Positions 9,901 through 22,412 of a stretch of 64,000 nucleotides of DNA are shown one piece after another (the stretch's first letter is position 1; each line of letters opens with the position of its first letter). The notes under the pieces are model-generated. The model made no database searches, was not told the DNA's origin, and saw only the letters and a program-made list of their open reading frames with translations. This stretch comes from Rhodocollybia butyracea (Eukaryota > Basidiomycota > Agaricomycetes > Agaricales > Omphalotaceae). A program made the translations under genes and the position numbers. The stretch is taken from the NCBI GenBank assembly GCA_015501585.1, contig JADNRY010000004.1, positions 248,001 through 312,000 of the forward strand, read 5' to 3'.

Positions 9901-12470
9901 TACATAGAATACTCCTCCTGATTCAATAAAAAGTACTTCAGTAAACTTCAGACTATGATATATACTATTGCTACGTTGGTAGCATCAGAAAAAATCAGAC
10001 CAGCTGATATGAATTTGAATGGGATACTAGGGGATACTCCGAATTTCTTTCCTTCTTTCTTCTCAGTGTCATAAAGAAGCACCGCGACGCTACTAGTACA
10101 ATACCAGTGTTATCACCAAAACGGTGATTGTATTCCGCTCTTTTCGGGAACGCTTAGTACCCTGCATACCCTGTAAGTTTTAACACTCGTTCGCATACAG
10201 ATTCTGTAGCTACACCGTATTGATAACACAGATCAATACGTGTACAGAAAGCTCACGTCAAGTAACTAGATCCCAGGCCTTCCCCAGCCCAAGCTCCTCA
10301 AAATGAAGAGCATCGACCATCGATTAGACTCATATATGCGGGCTTTTCTACCAGTACAAGGCTCGAGTAGGTGCGGCCGAGCCTGGTGGATCTAGGCCCC
10401 TCATAGCTCCATTGGTTGAATTCGGAGAGCGGCAGATAAAGTGAGAGGACACCGACGAACTCTTGGGGCTTTGAGCTATCCAACGACAACGGAGTGGGCA
10501 TGTTTTCTGGTACATCAATGAGCAAAACTATTAGAGAAACCACATGTTATTGATTGTTTCAAGCCCATCGAGAACGTTTACCGCCATTTGACAGTTCTCA
10601 TACTTATGCCTGCTCTTGAGCATCATCGCCCATTCCCAAGTCGCGAATGCTGCATGGGATAAAGTCGGAACAGCAGTGGACGATACACGCTCATAGCGAA
10701 GTTAGCGGCAACAGATGAGAGAACGAGACCACAAAGTCAGCTAGAGGTACTCTCAGCAGAGATCAAATTTGATCATGATGGGTCTGCGTTCATCGAGCAT
10801 AGAAGGACTTTTGATGCACTGCTGAAGACAATGAAAAAGTATAAGCTTTTCAAGAGTAGGTAAAGTCTCAGTGTCATTAAAAGTCTGTCGGAGTGGCATT
10901 AGATATGAGCCTGGCCACTGGAAGTTGAACATTGGCAGAATAATAGCCCCCCCTAACTGTCTTTTGCGAAGAGAACTGGTTACTGATCGCAGAATAACAT
11001 ATATAACGTGACGGGAGCCGCAGTGCCAGCGCGCGCTTATTCTGCGTATGATCACCTGGTCAAACGGAAATCTCCTAGCTAGTAGTGCCCTTGTCTATCT
11101 TTCATTTAACAGAGATTTCCCGAAGATCCAACGAGCGAAGAGACTGAGAAAGATGCAATGGGACGAATGTTGTATGACGAAGACAACGGTCAGACTGAGT
11201 TTTTGACTCCAATAGACTCGAGATAGTTTAGATGCCATGTTGGTATTTGTACGTTCTCCTTTTTACTTGCTTCTGTTACAACCATCGACTGAATTTTTTT
11301 CCGCAGTCGCCGCTTTATTTCCAGTTCCAAAACTTACAACACTTCCCGGCAGATTTCACTGAAGTAACCGCCGATCCCTCTACTTGAGCAAATTTCTGTT
11401 CACCACATTCGCAGATGGCTGGCCTCTCAATACTTTAACTGCGTCTCCACTCAATCCAACATCTTCGGCTGCCCCAGTACGCGTCATTTGGCCCACCTAT
11501 TGTGGATGCTCAGTCTTGTTCTAGCCTTTGTGGTTGCGCTGGCGGGTACCAGTGAAAATGGCGATCCTAGTTATCATGCACAACTCTCTCGCCCTTTTCC
11601 TGCTAGGCTTGGTTCTAACATCCATTGTACGTGGTCTTGTCAGCCACCAAACGCCCTCTTCGGACTATATCCTTGCGAATTAACTTGTCAGATGCGTCTG
11701 TGCTTAATATCTCACTATGAAGGGAACTCCACGCATTCCAGTCTTTCAAGGATTTCGAAAACTCGCTGTGGATAATGATAACCGCCACTTCTATGGAAGC
11801 TCTCAGTTGGATCTCCCGTTCCCTCTCGTTCGTAGCGTCGTTCTACAAACTATTGGAGGTCTTCCAATATCTGCGATTCAAAAGGCTCAAACGACGTTCC
11901 ACTACTCTAATATCAAACCGGTTCGCGAGCATTTGTTGTTAATCTGTACTTACACTCTCGAACACATCAGGCGGTTGTTCAATTACACACCAGCAGAAAG
12001 AATATGCCGTCCCTTCAGAACGCGGCACACCAAGGACAGTCACATTCACCTCACCAACCCGCTGACCGACTTAAAGCCACCTCTCTATCCCACGACTCGC
12101 ACGAAGCTTTGTCCGCAAACAACAACCACACATTCATCTCTACCAGCGCGCAAATCCTACATCATCAGACCCCCACAACACGCTTACCAAATCGTACCCT
12201 TCACCACTTTCGACTGACGGTACCAGAATTTCCGCTGTCTTCTTCTGCGCCCTCCTACCCACCGTGCTACTGTATGCCTCCATCCTTCGCGATTCCTCTG
12301 GCCGAAAAATGGTCTCATTTTAGATTTCATCTACCCCAAAGCATCTGGGCATACTTTCGGCGTTACGATACCGAGTTCTCTACTGTGCGATCGCGAGATC
12401 AGAGCTGTATCGGCTCTTTTGGAGTTTACTCTTCGCCGAGGCCGCGCGCGCTTGCTGTTCCATTGCTTCC
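9901..12470. other. Long spacer without a supported gene
   Basis: Several overlapping frames occur, the longest at 11717-12217 on the plus strand. None shows a family signature, and neighbouring frames are equally open, which suggests chance. I see no tRNA or transposon ends. Confidence 0.4.
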
Positions 12471-14408
12471 ATTGGGCATCGGGAAATCAATCGAATACAT
12501 ATATGATACATCTATATTTTCAGGCAGTTACACGACCATACCAGTATCCGCTATGGACCAGGATCATAAATATTTTACTACTATTTCCTCATCGAGTTTG
12601 GTAGGCAACTCATCTGCTGATGTGGAAGACTCATTCAACGGCGAGGAACGGCGCTGCGAGAGTACTATGTTGCGTTTAGGACGCCGCTGTGGAGCGACTA
12701 GTATGGGAAGAAAGGTACCAAATTAAGGTACCCGAGGGAATGAAGATTGCGCGGGTTTTCTGTGCGTGCAGTGAAGGACGAATCCAATCTACTGTTATGG
12801 TGTCAGGCTGCAAGAGAATAGGGGTATTTATCCCTAACACTCTGAAAGATAATTCCTGCGACATTTCATAGGGGATATCTTCAAACGGACGGCCCAGTAT
12901 GTAAGTGAGTTTATCATACTCGAGAATTTTGGATGCTGCACCATACAAGTATTCGTCCTACGGTGCGCTTCATACTGGTTGTTGCTGGTTGCGAGACGGT
13001 GTGTAGTGAAACGCCTGGTCGGAATGGTCTGATTATCAGAAGTAGTGTGGGCCCTGGCTGTTCCTCAAGCAGGGACCACCTGGTCAGTTTCTTCCTTCTT
13101 TCTTCCTACCAGTGATGCTACCGTCCGACAGTCTCTCCATGATCCACGGGTTGACCCAAGTCCCAAGTTCCACGCTCCCAAAAAGCAGCCGCTACACTTG
13201 TATAGATGACTCGATGCATTGTGGCAAACCATCTTCGAGACAGAACACGGAAGTTTCGCTGAACCTCAAAACTAGTCAAGCGCAAAACTTACAGCTTAGT
13301 ATATCAGAGGCGCCTTTCCCGGATATTTAGTAATTCGATGTTCTATTTCAAATTTGACACGGCGCAGATCTGTCCTTACACAATGTACCTACTTACTTGA
13401 AGGTGCAACAGTGATTCTGTACGGGCAACAAGATAAGGAACTGTCCTTTTATTGGACTGTGTTCCGATCCTTACGCATCCATCATTCATAAACCTACTCA
13501 GCTGCAGCTACCTGAGCTCGCCCAAGCGCGATGAAAGTAGTGGTAGTAGTGGTAGTGGTAGTATAACCGACGTAGTTCCATTTAGGAACTGCCGGGCCCA
13601 GCCACATGTATCACGCCAAATACATGCCTATGATGCATAGTGCTCTTAGATACGGCTCGTAATTTCACAGACGCGTTATATTCAAAGTGTCCAATCCCGA
13701 TTAAGGCCGACTTGGCTGTACAGTGTACACCCCTCAATCCGTATATTGACTGCCGCAGCCGCAGTCATATGCCGGTTCACACTCGCTTTTAGGATGTAAT
13801 TCTATGGCTGAAAGCCATTGACGACCTCCACCCTTTACGGGGGGATCCTGATCTAACAGGAACCAGAGCTTTGCGTGTTACTTCAAAACCAAGAGATTAT
13901 ATCATTTAATCTCTCCTTGTAGAGTAACGCTACTGACCTGGAACAGGACCGCTAATAATGGGTCTAGGACCTCACAACGTTGACCGAACCAGACTGGGGC
14001 TAAAAATGGTTTCAGGTTCGCTCAAAGGGTGATTTTCGGACAAAATCCTGCCTATAGCTCCAGAATAGATCGTTGACTGCCCCAGGACACCCAAAATCTC
14101 CTAATCTGAGCAATTTTCGACCGAAATTTGGGTCGAGGTCGAAAGCAAAATCAACCCAATTTTGACTGAAAATGGATGGATTCAGGTTCCACCCCCAATA
14201 TCAGGGGTTCTCAAACAAATGAAGAGAAGACACTGGACCAGGGAGTTTTACCGGGATACGCTAGGATAATATTCGCACTCCGAAAAAGTACTATTAGAAC
14301 CCATTGGCAGATCTACTCGACAAGGTATAAATACTGTACCAAGTCTCGCTCCAATACCTATCGAAATATTCGACAAGCTTCTGCTTCATACAGACCATAC
14401 AAGCAACC
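12470..14408. repeat. Upstream duplicated region of family S copy 1
   Basis: Pieces of this region recur in order upstream of copy 2. ACGACCATACCAGTA at about 12532 pairs with ATGACCATACCAGTA near 15617. GATGCTACCGTCCGACAGTC near 13112 pairs with GATGCTACTGTCTGACATTC near 15868. GGCGCCTTTCCCGGA near 13310 pairs with GCGCCTTTCCCGGA near 16048. A TGG/TAG-rich trinucleotide stretch lies at 13537-13562. No gene is supported inside. Confidence 0.5.
14308..14333 (+). promoter_or_regulatory. Conserved TATA block, family S copy 1
   Basis: The block contains CTCGACAAG followed by TATAAATA (14326-14333), about 80 nt upstream of the ATG at 14409. The same arrangement precedes the other two copies. Confidence 0.6.
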
Positions 14409-14697
14409 ATGAAATACCTCTTCGTATCCTCGATGCTCCTTGGGGCTCTCTCTGCTGCATTTGCTGCTCCTCAGGTTGTAACGAGTCCAATCTGCACGTC
14501 AACCTGCTCCGACGACACAGTATGCTCTGATGGAGATGTGTGTCGTCTCTTCATACTTTGTCTTGGTACTCCAGTATGTATAAACTTTTTCATGGCAATT
14601 CTCTGTAAATTAATATATATTCATATAGGTCCTTCACTGCCTTCCGGAAATCACTACTGTGACTACCACTGAGGTTACCACCCCTACCTCTACGTAG
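14409..14697 (+). CDS. Small secreted cysteine-rich protein, family S copy 1
   Basis: Two exons, 14409-14573 and 14629-14697, joined in phase 0 across a 55-nt GT-AG intron; 77 residues. The signal peptide is MKYLFVSSMLLGALSAAFA. The mature part has six cysteines spaced C-x3-C-x5-C-x5-C-x5-C-x7-C, with the last one in exon 2 (VLHCLPEITT), and a Thr-rich tail ending TTPTST. The pattern DTVCSDGDVC recalls short disulfide-rich modules, but I recognise no family. It is likely exported to the cell surface or medium. Three paralogues in tandem with conserved introns argue that it is a real gene. Confidence 0.75.
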
Positions 14698-14699
14698 CT

Positions 14700-15560
14700 C
14701 ATCAACGCATTGTATCCTCGCAATGTTATCGAAATAATTGTGCTTCTTGGGTGTCAGGCAATCGTTCAAAGTACTATTTGGTGTCACAGTGTTAGGACAT
14801 ACAAGTTCCCGCTAGATACTTAAACTACTTGAAGAAACGTTGTAGAAGTAAATGTAAAATCTATCTCTGTCAATCGTGGTTTCTAGTCCATCAAAAATGA
14901 CCCAGTTCTGAAGACCTTTTGCACAAAGTCAAGTTTGGCCTTTCCTTTGATTGGTGTACTGGAACTTGTCCTTTGACTTATTTGTAAAGTTGGATAGGAT
15001 ATTTTTGCTGCACCGTGCTGGGCCGCCGCCGTGTACACTTTCATTTTTCATGGTTCAATTGTACTCTTTTGTTAAGTTTTGACTCTCGTGAAACCGTAAA
15101 GTTTAGGTGTACTATAGCGCAGATGGAAAGGCGCTATGCCATTCATTACACGCAGTCTCTCTACAGCAACGGATAGCCGAATCTCCTGCAGGGCGGCGTA
15201 GCCTGAAGCACGATATCGAAAGAAACCGCTATAGTCACATGCCCCCTTCTTCACCTTGTAAGTCAACGTGCCATCCCTATATATAAAATCTCTGCGGTTT
15301 CTACCGTGCACTCCTACCTGCCATACAGCTATATGGAGCTGCATCCTTTCATCCTCCACAATTTTCTCTGAGTCCGAAAATAGTCCCAATGAACACCCGC
15401 CCCGAGATTCCATGTTGTTGAAGAAACATGTCTTTATCCTACGTATGCTTTTCGTGTTCGATCACCGGGTTGTGACTTTTCACTCACTTTAAGAGGTCAG
15501 AACAATATCTGCTTTTCCCATGTCTCTGGGGCTGTGCGTGCCTGCACTGGGCGTTCAACT
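14700..15560. other. Spacer between family S copies 1 and 2
   Basis: A minus-strand frame at 15072-15413 (113 residues, no recognised family) is the longest. It has no paralogue beside the other S copies and no splice context. I see nothing else. Confidence 0.35.
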
Positions 15561-16800
15561 CCGTTGTGCATTAGGATATTAAATGAACGCATATATCTAT
15601 ATATTCGGGTAGTTACATGACCATACCAGTACAGACCAATACCAGCCATGAATATATATGACTTCGGATCTCATCCCGGGGATCAATGGACATATTCTAT
15701 TAGTTATTTTCATCACCGAGTTTGTTAGGCGGCTCCTTGGGCGGCTCATCAGGAACACTAGAGACTTGTGGTCATCCGCTTCGACGTGAAAGCTTCATTC
15801 AACGGCGGGGAAGTGGGTTGAAAGTGTACTGGGCTACAGTTCAGAAACTCGGGATCATGCCATTAATGATGCTACTGTCTGACATTCTCTCCATGGTTTA
15901 CGGTTGACCCACGCTCCCGAAAAAGTCTGCTTCCCAAGTGGAAAAAATAAAAACGTCCTCACGCATGGCAAATTAACTTCGAGGCTGAACACGAAACCTC
16001 CGTTGAACCATTGCAAGTACAAATTTACAAGTTGGAAGGCTCTACTGCGCCTTTCCCGGACTTCAAAGCCAAAGGTAAACAGTAGTAATTCAAATCTGGG
16101 ATGAAATGAATTCAACAGGGCACGGAAAGAAGGAATGAAGCTTCTGGGTCCTTACCCAAATATTCAAGTCATTTAAGCCACTGTGTACCTGCTTGAAGTC
16201 AACCGCTGGTCGGGTTTGTACGGGCATGTACAAGAAATGTACTAGTATTGATGTCACTCTCCTCCGACTGTGTTCTGATTTTATTTATCCTTCAACATTC
16301 ATTCATGAGCCTAGTTGGTTGCCAGTTTCCCGTGCTCCCCGAGCGCAATGAACTTGAGTGCTGTTAACAGCTCAGTGCTATCCTCTACGTTACAAGTCCG
16401 CAGTCCCGATTGAGACCATCTTTGGTCGTACAATATATGCTCCTCAATGCGTATGTTGGCACCCTTCACTCAACACTCACGTCGTAGTCATATATACACG
16501 CTATGGCTGAGATATTCACGGCCCGCCTTTACGAGACGGGGAACCGGAGTTTTCTTAAATACTTACAGTGCACTTGCCAGGTAATGTTTTATATTATTAT
16601 TTAATATCACCTTCTGGAGTAGTGCTACTGACCAGGAACACTTTAGGAACCCGAACAAATGAACTGGACTAGACTGGACGCTGGACCAGCCTGAGGGAGT
16701 TTCAGGATGCTAGGATAAGTTATATCCGTAATTTAGAATAAATACTAGTATTGAAGTATTTTCGACACGTTGGCGGGATCTACTCGACAAGATATAAGTA
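15560..16800. repeat. Upstream duplicated region of family S copy 2
   Basis: Counterpart of 12470-14408, with the same motifs in the same order but shortened. The stretch before copy 2 also matches the stretch before copy 3 (for example ACGTCGTAGTCATATATACA at about 16480 and 18149). Confidence 0.5.
16773..16800 (+). promoter_or_regulatory. Conserved TATA block, family S copy 2
   Basis: GATCTACTCGACAAGATATA runs into TATAAGTA (16793-16800), about 70 nt upstream of the ATG at 16868. Confidence 0.6.
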
Positions 16801-16867
16801 CTGTTGTCACTCCAGTACTCATTGAAATACTCGACAAGCTTTTGCTTCACATCGCACACTAGCAACC

Positions 16868-17122
16868 ATGAAATATCTCTTCATAACCTCGATGCTCCTT
16901 GGGGCTCTCTCTGCCGCATTTGCTGTGCCTCAGGTTGTATCTCCAGCCTGCGAGTCAACCTGCTCCAGCGACACAGATTGCGCTGATGGAAATGTGTGCC
17001 GTGTCTCCATATTTTGCCTTGGTTCTGAAGTACGTGTTGTAAACTTTCCCATGGTAATTCTGAGTATTAATATATTCATGTAGGTCCTTCGCTGTCTTCC
17101 GCCAATCACTACTACCGCTTAG
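16868..17122 (+). CDS. Small secreted cysteine-rich protein, family S copy 2 (shortened tail)
   Basis: Two exons, 16868-17029 and 17084-17122, phase 0; 66 residues. The signal peptide is MKYLFITSMLLGALSAAFA. All six cysteines of the family are kept (ACESTCSSDTDC, GNVC, FC, and VLRC in exon 2). The C-terminal Thr-rich tail is cut short: at the point where copy 3 has GAG, this copy has TAG (17120-17122), removing the last eight residues. Downstream bases still resemble the lost tail. The cysteine core is complete, so the protein may be functional. The neighbours are copies 1 and 3 on the same strand. Confidence 0.72.
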
Positions 17123-17299
17123 ATAGTATAATACTCCTACTTCTACATATTTTGTTGGCGCATAGGTCTCACAATGTTATCTGCAGTACGATATCATTGT
17201 GTTTCTTGGTCGTTCAAAGTACTGTCGGTAGAGCAGAAATTTCATGTTTGCACTTACTCCCTGGCGTACTTAAACGACTTGAGTAGACACTATGGTGTA

Positions 17300-17890
17300 A
17301 TTTTAAAGTCTGGTATCCCCTTATTTTGATAATGAATCAGACGAATCGAACAATGCATAATCCTAAGGCTGAGGAGACACATTGGCCAAACGCGCTACCA
17401 CGAGCCAAAGCTGTATATATCTACGGTGATGGTGCCTTGATTACCCTAGTTCGATATCTTACTCAACTGTCCAGAGCTTCCTCTTCGCTAATACCACCAC
17501 CCCTCCGAGCACTCACGCTGCCACCTCACGCTGCCATCATCGAACCTAACGTATCAGGTTCAAGCCTCCTTCTTTTACACAAAGGGAGACATACACCACC
17601 CACTGCCTCCACCGACCTACACTCACCCTAAAACAACCCCAAAACCTCCACAAGGCTTATAATCCATTCCCTCAGGTGATCGCACCCATCGATCCAGAAG
17701 ATATTACCGCTTAGGAGCTCGTTAATCTGTGTGAAGATGACACTCGATGGGTAATGGCATGGATGTTGACGAATGATTGAATAAGATATAATCAACCTTT
17801 GTCGAGGGATAATACTTTTCAAAATATGCGGGAGAGATCATAGTCCTTAGGCGGCCTGACGGTGGCCAGAGCCTGTCCCACAAATGAGTG
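17300..17890. repeat. Downstream repeat of family S, copy a
   Basis: Matches 19060-19830. CGCTACCACGAGCCAAAGCT occurs in both, at about 17391 and 19209. CAGAAGATATTACCG near 17694 pairs with AAAAGATATTACCG near 19542. GGCCAGAG occurs in both near 17863 and 19696. No coding function is seen. Confidence 0.55.
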
Positions 17891-18432
17891 TGTATCTTTG
17901 AGATTCAATTTTTCGTGTCACAATTTCAATCCAAGGACAGCCACCAGTATTTATACTGAGCGCTTTACGAGTTTGGCAGTGTAGATCATGGAAAGGAAAA
18001 GGTGAGGGTAAGTAAGAGCGGCGATACGTAGGGACAGGTCAGTCCCGACTTTCCCATCCACACTCGATTGCAGTGGGCCTTCAACTGTCGATGCGAGCCA
18101 GAAGTGGAACTTTGTTCAATCCGTATATTGGCACCCTTTACTCAACACTCACGTCGTAGTCATATATACACGCTATGACTAAAATATTCACGGCCCGACT
18201 TTACGAGACAGGGATCGATCTAACCGGAGTTTTCTTACATACTTACACAGTGTACCTACCAGGTAACGTTTTATATCATTTAATATCACCTTCTGGAGTA
18301 GCGCTACTGACTACTAGGAACACTTTAGGAACCCGAACAAATGAAGACTGGACTAGACTGGACCCCGGACAAGGGAGTTTCATAAAATCCGCAATTCCGA
18401 ATAAATACTATTGGAGTATTTTCAACACGTTG

Positions 18433-18460
18433 GCGGGATCTACTTGACAAGATATAAATA
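18433..18460 (+). promoter_or_regulatory. Conserved TATA block, family S copy 3
   Basis: GCGGGATCTACTTGACAAGA leads into TATAAATA (18453-18460), about 95 nt upstream of the ATG at 18553. Confidence 0.6.
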
Positions 18461-18552
18461 CTGGACCAACTTGAAGTGTCGCTCCAGTACTCATTAAAAT
18501 ACTCGACAGGCTTTTGCTTCACACACAGAGGTTCCTGACCAGACAAGCCATC

Positions 18553-18833
18553 ATGAAGTACCTCTTCGTAACCTCGATGCTCCTTGGGGCTCTCTCTGCT
18601 GCATTTGCTGCTCCTCAGATTGTATCTCCAATCTGCGAGTCCACCTGCTCCGAGGACACAGTATGCTCTGATGGAAATGTGTGCCGTGTCTTTATACTTT
18701 GCCTTGGTTCTCCAGTACGTGCTATAAACTTTTTCATGGTAATTCGCTGAGTATGGATATATTCCTATAGGTTCTTCGCTGCCTCCCGCCAATCACTACT
18801 ACCGCTGAGACTACTACTCCTACCTCTACGTAG
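18553..18833 (+). CDS. Small secreted cysteine-rich protein, family S copy 3
   Basis: Two exons, 18553-18714 and 18771-18833, phase 0 across a 56-nt intron; 74 residues. The signal peptide is MKYLFVTSMLLGALSAAFA. The mature part reads APQIVSPICESTCSEDTVC, with further cysteines in GNVC, FILC and VLRC, and a tail ending TTTPTST. It keeps the full tail that copy 2 has lost. The start is chosen because the signal peptide begins there in all three copies. Function is unknown. Confidence 0.75.
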
Positions 18834-19059
18834 CTCATTGGCGCATAGTCTTGCAATGTTATCTGGAGTATGAAATCATTGTCCTTCTTGGATATTAGGA
18901 AATCGTTCAAAGTATTACTCGGTAGAGCAAAATTTTCGCGTTTGCACATAGGCTACTTTCTGGTATACTTAAACGACCTAAACAACGACCTAAACAACTT
19001 GAGTAGACACTATGATGTAAATATAAAGTCTGGTCCTCCTTACCCTGTTTTTGAAGACG

Positions 19060-19830
19060 AATCAGACGATGCAGGATCCTAAGGCTGACCGGGATACACC
19101 AGGGGCTGTGATATAGAGAGGCCCGATCGATCTTCACACCTAGAGAGCTGAGTGAGTGTTCTTCCGCTGTAACTCTTAAGTGATGTCTCAGCGCCTATTA
19201 GACAAACGCGCTACCACGAGCCAAAGCTGTATATATCTACGGTGCCCACTAGTTGGATATCTTGAGTGAATCCTTAGCACACTGCCAGAGTGTACCACAG
19301 AGCTTATGCTAGAAAGCTGGAAGTAATAACAGCTCAGGCTCCTCTGTGGTATTACGGTTCCCTCCCGGCCATACTCAATCGTTACTCAACTATTGCTCAA
19401 CTGTCTCGAGCTCCCTCTCTAACACCGCCGCCCTCCGGTCACTCACGCTGCCGATGGCCATCATTGAGCCGTATCAGGCTCAACCCTCCCTCTCTTACAC
19501 ATATACTACTCTATCCTCTCAGGTGGCCATACCCATCTATCCAAAAGATATTACCGTTTTAAGACCTTGTTAATCTGTGTGAAGATGGCACTCGATGGGA
19601 TGAATGTTGATGAATGGTTGAAATAAGCAACCTTCGTCGAGGGATAATGCTTTTCAAATATGCGGGAGTAATCATGGTGCTTAGGTGCCCTGACGGTGGC
19701 CAGAGTCCAGCAAATGAAAGGAGTGTATCATTGAGATTTAATTCTCGTGTCACAATTTCAGTCCAAGGACAGCCACCAGTACTCACGCTGAGTGCTTTAC
19801 AAGCTCGGCCGTGTAGATGGAAAGGAAAAT
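19060..19830. repeat. Downstream repeat of family S, copy b
   Basis: Counterpart of 17300-17890, in the same orientation, downstream of copy 3. The remainder up to 20470 has no supported gene. Confidence 0.55.
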
Positions 19831-20470
19831 GTGAAGGTGAGTAAGATACGTAGCGACAGAATTGACGTTTGCACTTGCTTGCCGTAGCTCAGGTCCTGTC
19901 TAGGAGGAAAAGGGTTATCAGCCCTTTCGACCATCGTTTTCCGAGCCCAGCACCGATACCGCATCTCCGGAGTAGATGCCATAGTTTGTATTTGGATGTC
20001 AGGCTGGCTAGATTTGAATCACTGTAGCATCTCCACTGTTCGACCGCTGGACATCGAGCTGCTCTGGCGTACACATACTTTATCGGATTAATCAACGTTA
20101 CAGACTCAATTCTTCATTGAAAAGCGGTCAGTCTCCCATCGACACTCAATTGGTGTGGGCCTCAATCGCCGATGCGAGCCAGAAGTAGAGCTTTGTGTAT
20201 AGTACAGCGCTGAAGTCGGATGTAGAAAAATGTTATTAGGTCTGTAGTATTTAAGGTATCCTTCTACCGAACAGAAAACAAACTTGTTATGCTACATTGT
20301 GGACTTGCAAGATCGCGACCAACCTGAGAATACACGTACATATACAATCGTTGCCAAAAACAGCGCAGGAGCCAAAAAAAAAACAAAAACAAGGTAAGAA
20401 AACGCGAAAACAGAAGGACCAAAAAGAGATACAAAGAGCATCTTGTATAAGGTTATAAAATAAAATAACA

Positions 20471-22376
20471 TCAACTATCAAAGACCTGATAGTCATAGGG
20501 AACAGAATCTCCCCAAAACGAAGGCGTACATGCACCTACAGCGATCATACCAGGACCCCCAAGGTCAAGTACATTCACCTCATCGGAGGTGGCTTCCATC
20601 CAAGGCACAAACGCGGGATCATTTGGGCGGCCTGTCAGCATGAACGCCTTGTACCGCGCTTGCACTTCCCGGATGAGGTTAGCTTGGGCGGGGTTGGGGT
20701 TGGGGACCGTTCCGAACTGCAAAGAATAGAGTATGTCAGACATTTTAACGAGCGATATACAACCAGTACACATACCACAATCTCGATATCATCCTGATGG
20801 CAAACTGCGCCGGGTGCAGTACAGAGAGATACTGCTTCGTTCCCGGGATACGTAGCACCAACGGTGTACAGCCCAACGAACGCCGAGCCTCCGTTGGCTA
20901 TCCAATTCCTTGCGAACGTCCAGGTAGGACACCTCCATATGTAGTCAGTGCCTAATGTCTGTAGTTGCACCCGTGCATCCACCGAACCGTTGACCGCAGC
21001 AGGCGGAGGATAGAATGAGCTGTTGACAACCGAAGTAGTACGGGGTTCACCGAGAAGACTATCGCAGACACCCTCGAATTCATCTTCAGGGACCGGTGAG
21101 CGGAACAATTCGCCGTAGATGGTTATGGTAGCCTCGTCCAAGACGGTTGAGACGAGGATGGGCTTGGTGACAGAAGGGAAGGGTGCCGTGGAGTCAAGAG
21201 GCGTTGTGATTAGGGTGCCATCGTTTACTGTTCGAATAGGTTCACCGATACCAACGGACGGGTCGAGGCCGAGAGCCTCATTCGAGAGAGTACCCTGAGC
21301 GGAAAGGATAGTATCAAGAGATAACGCGGCCTGGCAGGCAACGTCTGACGATGTACAGCCGACGAGTCCATTATAAGCGTTCTGCAAAGTCTGATAAGTT
21401 GCAGTACTCAAAAACCCGTAGTTCTACGGGAAAAAAATGTCAGAGTTATTCAGGAGATTCAGATATATGAACGAACCATCGGGTCGGACTGCAAAATCGC
21501 GGATTGAAATAGATGTGAGGCAGACGGAGCAGCAAGAAGGGAGCGAATCATGGTCGCGCCGCTGCTCTGGCCAGCAATTGTCACACGAGAGTTATCACCT
21601 CCAAATGTAGCGATGTTCGAATTGATAAATGTCAACGCGTTGATTACATCGAGAAGAGCAAGATTCATTGATCCGTTAGGAGCCAGCAGACCAAGCTGCA
21701 AACTAGTTAGCAGAGGGTAAAGGATAATTTCGCAAGAAACTGACAGCTCCCAATCTGTACTGAAATACAACAACAATTGAGTCGGTAGCGACTGCAAGAT
21801 TAGAGCCATCCAGACCGGGATCCGTAGCAGAGCCTTCTATGAAAGATCCACCGTGTATCCTAACAAACGAAGGAATGAGATAAAAAATAGGCTGGGAGTA
21901 CGTCCTTGACTTACCATACAAACACAGGGCTCGAAGTAGAAGCAGTGAAGGTCTTAGGAACGTAAAGCAGCATTGAAAGACAGTCTTCCGAAAACGTTGA
22001 ATCATAGACGCCTTGCTGAGGACAAACCAGTGGTAACGCCGCAGGATCGGTAGCATCGTTTCTAAATAGAAATTCGGTAAAGTTTTTTTTTTGGCACACT
22101 GCGGGATAGAGCTTACGGTAGTGCCCAGGTCGTAGCTACAGATGATTTCGCCCATCTTTCGGCTGAAGCATATCTTACAGCGAATCGATTTGCGCCAGAA
22201 GAGTCGGCAACACCTTCAGCTGCTCCAAGTGGTGTAGACACCAGAACATTGTTGTATGTTCTAGAGCAGAGACTACCAGAGATTTGGCGAACTCCTGGAA
22301 TACCACATATTGAAGCTGGCGCGGCCAGCGAAGAACCAAGTAACAGCGTCGCAAACAGAGACAAAAGGGCAATCAT
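20471..22376 (-). CDS. Type B carboxylesterase/lipase, secreted
   Basis: Six minus-strand exons: 22376-22117, 22061-21915, 21859-21745, 21695-21477, 21423-20776, 20716-20471; all GT-AG, phases agree, 544 residues. It is an alpha/beta hydrolase of the COesterase family, which cleaves carboxylic esters. The N-terminus MIALLSLFATLLLGSSLA is a signal peptide. Family marks are EDCLSMLLYVP, IHGGSFIEGSATDPGLDGSN, the nucleophile elbow VTIAGQSSGATM (Ser about 218), LFQSAILQSDPM, and CHQDDIEIVFG, where the His (about 456) fits the catalytic base. An upstream in-frame ATG at 22412 would add 12 residues before the signal peptide, so 22376 is preferred. The gene looks intact; the substrate is not predictable. 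Confidence 0.9.
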
Positions 22377-22412
22377 GTCGATCCGAAGCTTGACTGAGTT
22401 TACCGACACCAA

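Noticed and set aside
11717..12217. 166-residue plus-strand open frame
   Set aside because: Overlaps the 12004 frame in another phase; no domain, signal peptide or splice partner.
12004..12726. 240-residue plus-strand open frame
   Set aside because: No family features; adjacent frames are equally open, the region is part of a duplicated spacer, and the frame is not conserved in the second copy at 15560-16110.
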